NCBI GenBank assembly: GCA_964225175.1
Contig: CAXQNK010000115.1
Span: 1 to 59,722, forward strand
From: WTJD01 sp964225175
GTDB lineage: Bacteria > Pseudomonadota > Gammaproteobacteria > Xanthomonadales > SZUA-36
Direction of reading: 5' to 3'
Length of the DNA stretch: 59,722 nt
The position numbers and the translations under genes were made by a program. This document shows positions 1 to 8,790 of the stretch, in pieces. Every line of letters begins with the position of its first letter. Within the stretch, counting starts at the first letter, position 1. The notes beneath the pieces were generated by a model that was not told the DNA's origin, searched no databases, and saw nothing but the letters and a program-made list of their open reading frames with translations.

Positions 1-9
1 AGACAAAAT

Positions 10-86
10 TGGCGCGCCCGAGAGGATTCGAACCTCTGACCCCTGGATTAGGAATCCAGTGCTCTATCCTGCTGAGCTACGGGCGC
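10..86 (-). tRNA. tRNA-Arg (anticodon CCU)
   Basis: The minus strand folds as a complete 77-nt cloverleaf. The acceptor pairs GCGCCCG with CGGGCGC, the anticodon stem CTGGA/TCCAG encloses the loop TTCCTAA (anticodon CCT), the T arm is AGAGG-TTCGAAT-CCTCT, and the discriminator is G. CCA is encoded at the 3' end (positions 12 to 10). It decodes the rare arginine codon AGG. It lies 30 nt downstream of the beta-propeller gene in the same direction, so it may be released from a transcript that also carries rnd; no separate promoter was recognised in the short gap. Confidence 0.97.
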
Positions 87-116
87 TGAAAAAGCTGTCA
101 CTTCCATTCTTTCGAT

Positions 117-1007
117 CTACTCTTGTCCGAAAGCGCTGACTATTGCAAGCGATTGGTTCGCAGGATTCAAGGTGATACGGCTGATCTCAACCAATCCGTA
201 TTCACTCAGGTCCTCGACCAGTCGCCACAGTCGGTCGGTACTCACAGATCGGTATATTTTAGCCCCAGACCCCATCCATAGTGAGCCATCCGTCGAAAGC
301 CAAAAATCCTCCGTCCCCGGAAACAGGAGCCGCACTTTTGAGACAATTCCGGTATCGAGATCCATTGCGCTAATTTGCCAAGGGTGGGTGTTTTTGTCGA
401 TAAAGAAAAGTTCTCCATGCTTTACTCCTCCGCGTAATGTTCTACCTATATGTTCAAATCTCAGATGTGAGCGTCCCGAACTGAGTGTGGCGAGATGCAA
501 TGACACAGGTTCACCAAGGATGAACAGGGCAAGGTTATCGCTGTCGATCCAGTCGTAGTACCCGACGGGCTCAACCGAGGAAAGCAAGACGGTCAATTCG
601 AGTGTCTGCAGGTCGAGTCGCCAAAGTCGCTGGCGTTGGTTTGGCTCCACTCTGACAACCGATAAGGCATGGTCGCCCGGAATAGGTATTGGGGAGTACT
701 CGCTTTCCGCGGAGCTTGTCAGTAATCGGGTCTCGCCGCTGATTAAATCAAATTCAACAATGTCGGTTTGTCCGCCTTCTTGTTCGGAAGTGAAAAAGAG
801 ACGTTCACCATCTTCCGAAAAACGCGGTTGATTGTGATACCCGGTGGTTGGACTGATGAGCTGTGGCTTGCCCAGTCGACCATCTTTGATGTCGGCCAGC
901 CAGACCGCGGTGGGAGGCAACGACTGGGCCCAGGTGGAGTGGCTCGCCACCAGGCATGTGAGGTTCAACAAGGCCCGGACCAGACAATTCAGTGGGTTTG
1001 GCTTCAT
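117..1007 (-). CDS. Secreted TolB/PD40-type beta-propeller protein
   Basis: A 296-residue protein with an N-terminal signal peptide (hydrophobic stretch around residues 8-26, plausible cleavage after TWA-Q). The rest shows repeated propeller-like blades, such as QPRFSEDGERLFFTSEQ near residue 60, typical of WD40-like PD40 repeats in TolB-related periplasmic proteins. No catalytic motif was seen. The ATG start lies 4 nt after the RNase D stop, so the two genes are almost certainly cotranscribed, and tRNA-Arg follows. Such propellers usually act as periplasmic binding or scaffold modules; the ligand is unknown. Family assignment is by repeat pattern only. Confidence 0.75.
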   Translation of the reverse strand: MKPNPLNCLVRALLNLTCLVASHSTWAQSLPPTAVWLADIKDGRLGKPQLISPTTGYHNQPRFSEDGERLFFTSEQEGGQTDIVEFDLISGETRLLTSSAESEYSPIPIPGDHALSVVRVEPNQRQRLWRLDLQTLELTVLLSSVEPVGYYDWIDSDNLALFILGEPVSLHLATLSSGRSHLRFEHIGRTLRGGVKHGELFFIDKNTHPWQISAMDLDTGIVSKVRLLFPGTEDFWLSTDGSLWMGSGAKIYRSVSTDRLWRLVEDLSEYGLVEISRITLNPANQSLAIVSAFGQE

Positions 1008-1011
1008 CGAA

Positions 1012-2148
1012 TCAATGGCCCATGATATTTAAAAGTTTTCGGGTCATCACCTGCTCACGCCACCCGCTCAATCTCGGGGGGATTTGGCAGAGCGGGCCTG
1101 ATCTAACAAGCATCTCCAATTCTCGCTTGGTGGCGAGCACGGCCGGGTCGAGCTCCAATTCGCCCGACAAATCCTTGACCTTTGCACGGAGTACAGCCAG
1201 CTCTCCGCGTTCCTGTGCCGTGAGTGGCGGCACAGGCTCGATCTCCGCACCGGATTTAATGATTTTACGCACCAATTGGCAGATTCTTGTGCCCAAGCGT
1301 TCAAGGGCCTTTGAATGCATGCCGGATATGTTCTTCAAGTCCTCGGTCTCGTGCACACGGTCCGTAGCGATTTGCATCAAAACCGCATCCGGGACAACAA
1401 AGCCCCTGGGAAGATTACGGATTCTGGCTTCCTCATCCCGCCAGATCGCGAGTGATTTCAGAATTGCGAGTTGCTGACCGTCCAGCCTGCCAATGCCCCG
1501 AAACCGCAACCACAGCTGATCGAGATCAGTTGGTGCACTGGCCTTAGTCAATTGCCTCGCACAGTCCTCCACCATCCAGGTTTCCCTGCCCAGAATTTTG
1601 AGCCTTTCATCCAGCATCGTCCACATGAGGGGCAGCAGGCAAACATCCAGAGCGGCGTAACGGAGTTGTGCAAAGGGTAACGGACGGGCGATCCAGTTTG
1701 AGCGCGTCAGGTCCTTTGCAACGGGCACATTTAATAGCCATTCCGCGGTTGCGTGATAGCCCATTTGCAAGGGTTGTCCAAGAAGCGCACAGGCCAATTG
1801 CGTATCTACCATGGGACTGGGCAACGACTGCAGCGTGTTGGACAACACTTCAAGGTCTTCAGAGGGTGCATGAAATACCTTGGTGATTGCAGGATTTTCA
1901 AGGGTCTTTACGATGTCGTCGAGATCAGGAACTGACAGGGGATCGACGAGCCAGACGCTGCATCCGTCAGACACCTGAATTAAGCCCAGGTGGGCGAAAT
2001 AGGTGCGCTCCCTGACAAATTCCGTATCAAGACCCAGGCATTCGGAGTCTGACCAGGCGGCCGCTGCCGATTTAAGTTCTGATCTGGACTGAATGAGAAT
2101 GGGGTTCTCGGCGGCCCTCAAGGCGTGTTTGATGGTCTTCGTCTCCAA
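1012..2148 (-). CDS. rnd: Ribonuclease D
   Basis: A 3'-5' exoribonuclease that trims tRNA precursors. The DEDD exonuclease domain starts with the ExoI motif LGLDTEFVRERTY, continues with VDPLSVPDLDDIVKTLENP and FHAPSEDLEVL, and is followed by a C-terminal HRDC-type helical region. The reading frame is open upstream to 2364, but that extension would overlap the divergent SUMF1-like gene and looks non-coding. The TTG at 2148, preceded by an AGGA Shine-Dalgarno, gives 378 residues, close to E. coli RNase D (375). It heads a minus-strand unit with the PD40 gene and possibly tRNA-Arg, fitting its role in tRNA maturation. Confidence 0.93.
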   Translation of the reverse strand: METKTIKHALRAAENPILIQSRSELKSAAAAWSDSECLGLDTEFVRERTYFAHLGLIQVSDGCSVWLVDPLSVPDLDDIVKTLENPAITKVFHAPSEDLEVLSNTLQSLPSPMVDTQLACALLGQPLQMGYHATAEWLLNVPVAKDLTRSNWIARPLPFAQLRYAALDVCLLPLMWTMLDERLKILGRETWMVEDCARQLTKASAPTDLDQLWLRFRGIGRLDGQQLAILKSLAIWRDEEARIRNLPRGFVVPDAVLMQIATDRVHETEDLKNISGMHSKALERLGTRICQLVRKIIKSGAEIEPVPPLTAQERGELAVLRAKVKDLSGELELDPAVLATKRELEMLVRSGPLCQIPPRLSGWREQVMTRKLLNIMGH

Positions 2149-2326
2149 AATCGAGTCCTGTTTACGCAAATTTACGGGTTCGAGTGACTGCGTTTTGCTG
2201 CCCGATCCTCGGGGCAAGTGTGCGCCTTGTGACCTACTTGGGGGTGGGTTAAGGTTTTGTTCTCGACGATAGTCAGTCAAGAACAAGTCACCATAGCATG
2301 GAAATTTTACAGGTTGCGATACGCAG

Positions 2327-4048
2327 ATGCTGAAATCGTATTTACATTTCGCAATTTCGATCACGATTTGCCTCTGCTTTGCCGGAAAATGCCTCGGTCA
2401 GACGACTGCCTTTCCGCAGGAAGAGGTGTCTCAAGTCGACACTCAGGCGCTTGAAGCAGAGCAGCAGGGCGCCGAAACCCGCGAACGAATTGAAGAGCTT
2501 GTTACTCACTTGTCGAATGCTCCGGACAGTCCAGATGCGCTTGCAGAGCTCGATTTTTTACTATCAGAGCTACTGAATTTATCAAATGAGATGATCGCGA
2601 CAGGTCGGTTAGAAGCGGCCATGGAATGCCTTGCAGTGATCCAGGCCAATAACCCTGAAAAAGAAGGTCTTTACGAGGCGCAAACTGCAGTATCAGAAGC
2701 GCTTCAACTGGAAGATTGGCTGGACAGCGCGGAAGCCGCGCTGGAACAGGGCAGGCTCATTGAGCCTGAACAGCATAATGCAAGGTGGTATCTCGTCCAG
2801 GTGGGCCAGATGAATTCCGACCATGAGCGGGCCAAGGTCCTGAGAGAGCAGTTTCAGGAATCGCTGTTGGGTTCGGTGTGGTCTGCGGCTGATGAACTGG
2901 ATTTTGATTCCGCCGAACGTGTACTGAAAATTGCTGAGGAGTTTGCTCCAGCAGATCCGCAGGTTGCAATCACTCGGGAGGCTATTCAGGAATTCAGATT
3001 GCAGCAGATCGATCTCATGGTCGCAGACCTGCAAAGGCAACTTCAACTGAAACGCTTCAACCGAGCGGAAATCGCCCTGATCGATCTCATTGCCGTTGGT
3101 ACTGAACCCAATGTGCTCGAAGCGCTTCGCAGCGACATCGAAAATGCGCGCTTGTATGGCGGATGGAGTCCTGGGTCAATCATTGAAGCACCTTTCAAAA
3201 AAAGCAAAGGTGCGGCGCCACCGGTCATTGTCATTCCAGCCGGAAGTTTCCTGATGGGTGCCTCGGATAATGAGATGGATGCACGAGATGAGGAAAATCC
3301 ACAGCATCGAGTCACTTTCAAGCGGGGATTTGCGTTAGGCCTCTACGAAATCACGGTCAATGAATTTAGCCAGTTCGTCTCTGATTCGGGCTACGTCACG
3401 GACGCGGAGCGGATTGGCTCATCTACCATTTATGACGAGAGGTCCGGAAAGCTAAGGGCGCGAGCAGGGGTCGATTGGCGCGATGACTTTTCAGGAAACC
3501 CGGCCAGCGGAAAACATCCTGTACTGCACGTGAGCTGGAATGATGCGAATGCCTACACTCTGTGGTTGTCAGGGCAAACCGGTAAGTCCCACAGGTTGCC
3601 TGCCGAAGCTGAGTTCGAATACGCGATGCGTGCCGGGTCCGTGACACCGTTCTGGTGGGGTACTCACGGCGATGCGCCGGTCCATGAGAATTTGACGGGC
3701 GATGGCGATCATTCTCCCAGCGGTCGTGCGTGGTCGAGTGCCTTCAGGGGATATCGCGATGGCTACTGGGGCCCATCACCGGTTGGAGCTCGCGGCGCCA
3801 GCCCGTGGGGGCTGCATGACATGGCAGGCAATGTGAGTGAGTGGATGTCCGACTGTTGGCACCCCAGCTACGCCCGGGCGCCGAATGACGGCAGTGCATG
3901 GTTTAATTCGGGATGTCAGCGATTCGTCATTCGCGGCGGGAATTGGGCGAGCGCGCCCGCTCGGGCGCGATCGGCTGCCCGTTACCAGGCACAGAGCAGT
4001 CTGCATGGTCCCCAAGTGGGCTTCCGCATAGCCAGGGAGCTGGATTGA
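2327..4048 (+). CDS. Secreted SUMF1/FGE-domain protein with helical N-terminal region
   Basis: A 573-residue protein. A signal peptide (about residues 1-24, ending LGQ) precedes about 270 residues of acidic, TPR-like helical pairs. From about residue 298 there is a formylglycine-generating-enzyme (SUMF1) fold, recognisable by IPAGSFLMGAS, RLPAEAEFEYAMRAG, GLHDMAGNVSEWMSDCW, VIRGGNWASAP and VGFRIARE. The segment that carries the two copper-binding catalytic cysteines of true FGEs has no cysteine here (RGGNWASAPARARSAARY), so sulfatase activation is unlikely. Related domains act in other roles, including as carbohydrate or substrate-binding modules. It is divergent from rnd and convergent with the S1/P1 nuclease; function unknown. 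Confidence 0.85.
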   Translation: MLKSYLHFAISITICLCFAGKCLGQTTAFPQEEVSQVDTQALEAEQQGAETRERIEELVTHLSNAPDSPDALAELDFLLSELLNLSNEMIATGRLEAAMECLAVIQANNPEKEGLYEAQTAVSEALQLEDWLDSAEAALEQGRLIEPEQHNARWYLVQVGQMNSDHERAKVLREQFQESLLGSVWSAADELDFDSAERVLKIAEEFAPADPQVAITREAIQEFRLQQIDLMVADLQRQLQLKRFNRAEIALIDLIAVGTEPNVLEALRSDIENARLYGGWSPGSIIEAPFKKSKGAAPPVIVIPAGSFLMGASDNEMDARDEENPQHRVTFKRGFALGLYEITVNEFSQFVSDSGYVTDAERIGSSTIYDERSGKLRARAGVDWRDDFSGNPASGKHPVLHVSWNDANAYTLWLSGQTGKSHRLPAEAEFEYAMRAGSVTPFWWGTHGDAPVHENLTGDGDHSPSGRAWSSAFRGYRDGYWGPSPVGARGASPWGLHDMAGNVSEWMSDCWHPSYARAPNDGSAWFNSGCQRFVIRGGNWASAPARARSAARYQAQSSLHGPQVGFRIARELD

Positions 4049-4075
4049 CCTGGCCTGATTCCTGCATCGATTGGT

Positions 4076-4882
4076 TTAAGGGTCTTCAAGGGCAGAACGG
4101 GTGACCCGGGCAAGTCGCTCCGAGGCCAATACAATGCGTGCCCTTGCAAGCAACCATGACTCTGCCGCAAATGTTTCGGTGATCTCCGGGCCTGGCGGAT
4201 AAGCACTTCGTCTGACCAGTTCATGAGATTCACTCGCCCATAGATCTGCCTCCGTGGGGGACCAGTCGTTTCTCCCCGAGGCATCAATGAGCTGAGACAG
4301 GTCGGCGGTCAATTCGCGCCAGTCATCATAATTCTCCTCCAGCAAGGCGTGGTCCCAGAAATCGTGCAGATCCATTTGCCGGGTGCGCCATGTCACGAGA
4401 ATTTCATTGCCGCCACGGTCTTCTGCGTAACCCACGTGCAAGGGTTGATGAATATCGCCAATGAAATGACATATTCGGGACCAGGCTTGCCGCCGGACTT
4501 CAGCCGGTTGTCCGGTGTCGGTCAATTCGGCTGCATAGCGTGTGATTGCTCCTGAAACACACAGGCCGTCGGGGCAGTCTCGTGCAGGTTCATAGCGGCG
4601 CTTGCCGGCGGGTACGTTGATGTAATGTTGGGGGGCACTCCAGGCCCCTTGCTCGGTCTCTCGGTACTCATCAGGCCAATTGCAGGCGGCAGCCATGTCC
4701 TCGGCGCTTTGGGTTGACATGATGCCTTTCAGGCTGCCAGCGGTCGACTCCTCGAGCTGTTCCAAGGCGAGGAGGCCAATAACGTGATGAATCTCAGGGC
4801 CCCAGGCATGGCTGATGGTCGCCATGGGCAGCAGGCACAGGATTGCCCTGATTCCATTGAGAAGGGCGCGAGTTCGTCTCAT
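4076..4882 (-). CDS. S1/P1-type zinc-dependent nuclease, secreted
   Basis: A 268-residue protein. The signal peptide ends at SHA, leaving Trp as the mature N-terminus, as in S1/P1 nucleases where the N-terminal Trp ligates zinc. The other family zinc ligands are present: His in GPEIHHVIG, Asp in CNWPDEYR, His in HYINVP, His and Asp in CHFIGDIHQPLHVG, then DRGGN and His/Asp in LHDFWDH. These enzymes degrade single-stranded RNA and DNA and remove 3'-phosphates. A periplasmic or extracellular role in nucleic-acid scavenging is likely. It appears monocistronic. Confidence 0.92.
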   Translation of the reverse strand: MRRTRALLNGIRAILCLLPMATISHAWGPEIHHVIGLLALEQLEESTAGSLKGIMSTQSAEDMAAACNWPDEYRETEQGAWSAPQHYINVPAGKRRYEPARDCPDGLCVSGAITRYAAELTDTGQPAEVRRQAWSRICHFIGDIHQPLHVGYAEDRGGNEILVTWRTRQMDLHDFWDHALLEENYDDWRELTADLSQLIDASGRNDWSPTEADLWASESHELVRRSAYPPGPEITETFAAESWLLARARIVLASERLARVTRSALEDP

Positions 4883-5183
4883 GCCTTCATACCTTCGTCA
4901 GTCTCTGAGGGAGTCTGATCATATCTCAAGAGCGATCCTTGCGGGTGGCCATTCATCTGCGAAACAGTCTCTGCATGCGGGCTTTTGTAAGCATTTAAAA
5001 CACGCACGATTTGCCGAGGTCCCTCGTGTTCTGGTCTTGGGGCCGTGCTCAATATGAAGGGTCTCACTATAATCGCCGGGTTATTGTTCAGAAATCGAGT
5101 GGACTGCATTCACCGTTCACTTTTCGTTATCGGATCAGGCTGATACAGGTTAGGATGATCGCTCACTTACACCGGAATCATCT
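4883..5183. other. Intergenic region between divergent nuclease and oxidoreductase genes
   Basis: About 300 nt between divergent starts with no supported gene. On the plus strand a perfect TATAAT occurs at 5068-5073, about 110 nt before the oxidoreductase ATG, but no good -35 box lies 16-18 nt upstream (gtgctc at the 17-nt spacing), so it is only a weak promoter candidate or one needing an activator. No terminator, repeat or RNA motif was recognised. Confidence 0.4.
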
Positions 5184-6191
5184 ATGAAAAACAATCGTCA
5201 GTGGCTTTTGGCGCGCCGGCCCGAAGGAATGGTTTCCCGGGAGGATTTCTCATATGCCGAGACGCCCGCCCCGGAGCCTGCGGAAGGGGAGATTCTAATT
5301 CAGAACCAGTGGTTGTCATTTGATCCCGCCCAGCGAAACTGGATGGAGGACAGGGAAAGCTACCTGCCCCCTGTCGCGCTTGGCGCTCCGATGCGTGCGG
5401 CAACGCTTGGTCGGGTTGTTGAAAGCCGACATTCGGAATTCAAAGTGGGGGAAATCGTACAGGCGGCCGGTGGGTGGCAGGACTATGTTGTTGTGGCTCC
5501 GGGCGAGGGGGCCATCGGTCTATCGAAGGTACCTCAGGGTGTTCCCCCGGAAATGATGATGTCCGTCCTTGGCTTGACCAGCCTGACAGCCTATTTTGGG
5601 CTGCTGAAACTGGGTCAGCCCCAGCTGGGGGAGACCGTTGTCGTATCCGGAGCAGCTGGGGCTACCGGTTCGGTCGCAGGCCAGATCGCGCGAATTAAAG
5701 GATGTCGCGTCGTCGGCATCGCCGGTGGTCCGGAGAAATGCGAATGGCTGGAACAGGAGGCGGGTTTCGATGTCGCTATTGATTACAAACGGGGTGACGT
5801 TGATGCGCAGATCGCAGCAGCGTGTCCTGACAAATGGGATGTTTTTTTTGACAACGTGGGCGGAAACATTCTGGAAGCGGCGCTCAATCATCTTAATTTG
5901 CGAGGGCGCGTGGTTTTGTGCGGTGCTATATCGAGCTACAACGCGACAGAACCGATGCCCGGACCGTCTAATCTGAGGAATCTGATACCCATGCGGGCGC
6001 GAATGCAGGGTTTCATCGTTCTGGATTACCTGTCCCAAACTGCCGAGGCTCTTGAGGATTTGCTGACCTGGGTCAATTCAGGCGAGCTCAAATACCGCGT
6101 GGATATCAAGGAGGGCTTTGAGAATATTCCTGACACGCTGGGTCGACTGTTCACGGGTCAGAACCAGGGGAAGCAGCTGCTGAAAATCTAG
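5184..6191 (+). CDS. NADPH-dependent medium-chain oxidoreductase (PTGR/CurA-like)
   Basis: A 335-residue zinc-independent MDR-superfamily protein. The N-terminal GroES-like domain has EGEILIQNQWLSFDPAQRNWM and MRAATLGRVVESRH. The Rossmann motif VSGAAGATGSVAGQIAR (around residues 153-169) is typical of prostaglandin reductase/CurA-like enzymes, and GNILEAALNHL and RVVLCGAISSYN follow. The family reduces the alkenal or enone double bond of alpha,beta-unsaturated carbonyls with NADPH, so detoxification of reactive aldehydes or ketones in the cytoplasm is the likely role. Substrate cannot be read from sequence. The start has only a weak Shine-Dalgarno (CGGAA). Confidence 0.9.
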   Translation: MKNNRQWLLARRPEGMVSREDFSYAETPAPEPAEGEILIQNQWLSFDPAQRNWMEDRESYLPPVALGAPMRAATLGRVVESRHSEFKVGEIVQAAGGWQDYVVVAPGEGAIGLSKVPQGVPPEMMMSVLGLTSLTAYFGLLKLGQPQLGETVVVSGAAGATGSVAGQIARIKGCRVVGIAGGPEKCEWLEQEAGFDVAIDYKRGDVDAQIAAACPDKWDVFFDNVGGNILEAALNHLNLRGRVVLCGAISSYNATEPMPGPSNLRNLIPMRARMQGFIVLDYLSQTAEALEDLLTWVNSGELKYRVDIKEGFENIPDTLGRLFTGQNQGKQLLKI

Positions 6192-6516
6192 GGTTCAGGT
6201 GCAGTGCCTCCAAAAGTCGCGCCTGGCCTTGCTGAAAAAATCCACATCTTGTCTTTAGTGGGTTGATGGTCAAAGTGAAAAACTCGAGCTCTCACATTCG
6301 GCCGTGGGCCCCAACGCTGAACTTGGTATTTAAGATCAGTGCCATGTATATTTTCAACTTTGCAAGCGGATGAAAATAAATTGAAAAATAAGCGGTTCAG
6401 AGCTGAATCCGAATTGAAGTTGATGTGAGTGAGTCCATCGCAGTTCCTTACGAGACTCCAGCCTGGGCAGGGTCTTGCTAAGCACACGGGTCGTTAATTA
6501 AATACAGGTTGTTCCT
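6192..6516. other. Intergenic region upstream of the AbgT-type transporter gene
   Basis: 325 nt with no supported gene; short ORFs in it have no Shine-Dalgarno or recognisable protein. It should hold the 3' end of the oxidoreductase transcript (no T-tailed hairpin was seen) and the promoter of the transporter gene, for which one candidate is listed separately. Confidence 0.5.
6323..6352 (+). promoter_or_regulatory. Candidate sigma-70 promoter for the AbgT-type transporter
   Basis: TTGGTA (6323-6328) and TATATT (6347-6352) are separated by 18 nt. The -35 matches the consensus at 4 of 6 positions and the -10 at 5 of 6. It would give a leader of about 155 nt before the ATG at 6517. This is a visual match only. 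Confidence 0.35.
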
Positions 6517-8052
6517 ATGTCTGAAGCAAATCTAAACAAAGCGTCTGGCGGGCTTTTGGGCACCGTTGAACGCGTTGGTAATAAATTACCTGATCCAGCA
6601 ATGTTGTTCGTCGGTCTGCTGGTCATCGTCTGGCTGTTGTCCTGGTTGCTGTCTTACGTGACTTTCAACGTGGTTGACCCGCGCTCCGGAGAGGCGCTGA
6701 TCGTCAACAACCTTTTGTCCGGCTCTGCTTTAACCGAATTCCTGTCCGTGATGGTAACCAACTTCTCGCACTTCCATCCTGTCGGCGTTGTCCTTGTTGC
6801 CATGTTGGGAATTGGCGTCGCCGAGGCCACCGGGTTCATCAATTCGGGCTTGCGCGCCTTGCTCAATATCACCAGTGATCGTTTCCTGACGCCAATGGTC
6901 ATCATGGTGGGTATTGCGAGTCATACCGCGGCTGATGCTGGCTATGTGCTCGTTATCCCGTTGGGAGGCGTTATCTTCTATGCAGCGGGACGCCATCCTC
7001 TTGCGGGTATTTCTGCGGCCTTTGCCGGCGTGTCAGGTGGGTTCTCGGCCAGCTTCCTGCCGTCGTCCATCGACCCCCTGCTGCAGGGTCTTTCTCAGGC
7101 CGGTGCCCGAATTCTGGACCCAACGATAGAGCTTAATCCGCTCAATAATTACTTTTTTACTACCGCGTCATCGCTGCTGATTATCGGCGTCGGCTGGTAC
7201 GTGACCTCAAAAATCATAGAACCCCGACTGAGAGACACTGAAATTGACGGTGATGCTCAGGACCTGCCCGAAATGCATGATCTCCAGGAGTCGGAGCGAA
7301 AAGGGCTGCGATGGTCATTAATTGCCATGCTGCTGGGCGTCGTGGTCCTGGTTGCAACTGCGCTGCCGGACAATTCGGCGTGGCGCGATACAAGCGGCAA
7401 CATTTCGAGTTTCCAGGCGCCGCTGATGCGGTCCATCGTTTCCCTGATCTTTCTATTGTTCCTGATTCCTGGTGTTGTGTACGGCATCGTTGCCGGAACG
7501 GTTAACAGCTCGAAAGACATCATCTTCGCCATGACAAAATCCATGCATTCCATGGCGTACTACCTGGTGATCATGTTCTTTATCGCTCAGTTTGTTTACG
7601 CCTTTGGCCAGTCCAATCTCGGAGTATTGCTGGCCTTGCAGGGCGCGGCGTTCCTGAAAGCGATGGCGATGCCGGCTGCGATTACCATTGTCGGAATTAT
7701 CGCCCTCACCGCAGTTGTGAATATTTTTGTCGGCTCCGCTTCGGGAAAGTGGGGCCTGCTGGCACCAATTTTCATTCCCATGCTGATGTCGCTGGGCATT
7801 TCGCCTGATCTCACCCAGGCCGCGTATCGTGTTGGAGATTCCAGCACCAACATCATCACACCGCTGATGCCTTATTTCCCGCTGGTAGTCGTTTACTGCC
7901 AGCGCTACGTGAAAGGCACTGGAATTGGCACGCTCACGGCCTTGATGTTGCCTTACTCGCTGAGCTTCCTGGCGCTTTGGACACTCTTTTTGCTGACCTA
8001 TTACGCCATCGGACTGCCGCTTGGAATCCAGGCGAGTTACACCTATGGCTAG
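6517..8052 (+). CDS. AbgT-family transporter
   Basis: A 511-residue inner-membrane protein with about a dozen hydrophobic segments. Sequence features match the AbgT family (p-aminobenzoyl-glutamate uptake in E. coli; antimetabolite export in MtrF-type members): GNKLPDPAMLFVGLLVIVW near the N-terminus, VGIASHTAADAGYVLVIPLG, FAGVSGGFSASFLPSSIDPL, and the re-entrant loop region VGSASGKWGLLAPIFIPML followed by YRVGDSSTNIITPLMPYFPL. Length is usual for the family. No abgA/abgB amidohydrolase genes are nearby, so folate-catabolite uptake is not supported by context and an efflux role is equally possible. Confidence 0.93.
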   Translation: MSEANLNKASGGLLGTVERVGNKLPDPAMLFVGLLVIVWLLSWLLSYVTFNVVDPRSGEALIVNNLLSGSALTEFLSVMVTNFSHFHPVGVVLVAMLGIGVAEATGFINSGLRALLNITSDRFLTPMVIMVGIASHTAADAGYVLVIPLGGVIFYAAGRHPLAGISAAFAGVSGGFSASFLPSSIDPLLQGLSQAGARILDPTIELNPLNNYFFTTASSLLIIGVGWYVTSKIIEPRLRDTEIDGDAQDLPEMHDLQESERKGLRWSLIAMLLGVVVLVATALPDNSAWRDTSGNISSFQAPLMRSIVSLIFLLFLIPGVVYGIVAGTVNSSKDIIFAMTKSMHSMAYYLVIMFFIAQFVYAFGQSNLGVLLALQGAAFLKAMAMPAAITIVGIIALTAVVNIFVGSASGKWGLLAPIFIPMLMSLGISPDLTQAAYRVGDSSTNIITPLMPYFPLVVVYCQRYVKGTGIGTLTALMLPYSLSFLALWTLFLLTYYAIGLPLGIQASYTYG

Positions 8053-8200
8053 ATATCGGCCGATCACGGATGAAACCACGACGCGTTGCCGGGATACAAC
8101 CCTGCAATCATGCCAGCGGGCGTTCAGTCAGCGTCGTGAAAAATGATGTGTCGGTTCACCGGGGAGCTTGTGCGCTTAAAGTTTTGCAGGAACTGACTAA

Positions 8201-8225
8201 AACCAGCCCCTTCGGGCTGGTTTTT
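8201..8225. terminator. Rho-independent terminator, probably bidirectional
   Basis: AACCAGCCC (8201-8209), loop CTTC, then GGGCTGGTT (8214-8222) running into TTTTT at 8221-8225. A-rich sequence (CTAAAA) lies on the left side, so it can also act for the convergent minus-strand gene. It sits between the transporter gene and the SnoaL-like gene, which converge here. Confidence 0.93.
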
Positions 8226-8243
8226 GATCATTAAAACTGGATT

Positions 8244-8735
8244 TCAGTCTTCAAAATCCGTTGCCTGGGTCTGGTGCACCCCACCGTAATTTGCCGATGA
8301 AAAATGCATGGTCTTGGCGACCCAGTTTTCACCTTCGAGTACCCAGACGCTCGTGACGCGTGTGCGGTATGGTTTGAAATTATCCTTGCCGTCTGGCACC
8401 ACGCCCTCCGCATAATATCTGGCAAAAACCGTGGCATCGTCAATTTGATGAGCCTCGGCTGCGTGAACGACAATCGTTCCGGCATCGCCAGGCGTTGTCC
8501 TTGCCCAATCTTCGACCGTTGCGGTACCCAATGGTTTGTGGAAGCTCCCGTCCGAGTTGGTGTTGTACATGCCCTCGGCGCTGCTCAAGGCCACAACTTT
8601 TTCCCAATCCTTGGTGTTTCTGGCGACCCAGTAGGCATCGATATTAGCCAGTACCATTTGTTCACCGCTCTTATGGCCGTCGGCAAAACTGCTGCTTGCG
8701 AACAGAGCGATGCAAATCATCAGGTATCTCATCAT
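8244..8735 (-). CDS. Secreted SnoaL-like / DUF4440-type protein
   Basis: A 163-residue protein. The frame is open further upstream, but the tandem ATG at 8735, preceded by GAGGTAC, starts a clear signal peptide (MMRYLMICIALFASSSFA-D). The mature part has the NTF2-like pattern of SnoaL/DUF4440 proteins: ANIDAYWVARNTKDWEKV, then VALSSAEGMYNTNSDG, ATVFARYYAEGV and TRVTSVWVLEGENWVAKTMH. This fold is used by isomerases, dehydratases and binding proteins, so activity cannot be assigned. It converges on the transporter gene across the shared terminator. A perfect inverted repeat lies about 60 nt upstream of the start. Confidence 0.82.
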   Translation of the reverse strand: MMRYLMICIALFASSSFADGHKSGEQMVLANIDAYWVARNTKDWEKVVALSSAEGMYNTNSDGSFHKPLGTATVEDWARTTPGDAGTIVVHAAEAHQIDDATVFARYYAEGVVPDGKDNFKPYRTRVTSVWVLEGENWVAKTMHFSSANYGGVHQTQATDFED

Positions 8736-8790
8736 TTTTAGTACCTCGTTGTTTTGATTGAAAGTAGAACCCCTCGACCCAGCCAGCTTA

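Noticed and set aside
2149..2364. N-terminal extension of RNase D by 72 codons
   Set aside because: It would overlap the divergent SUMF1-like gene, has no RNase D similarity, and the TTG at 2148 with AGGA gives the usual family length.
5068..5073. Perfect TATAAT upstream of the oxidoreductase gene as a full promoter
   Set aside because: No acceptable -35 box or extended -10 accompanies it, so it is mentioned only as a weak candidate in the intergenic entry.
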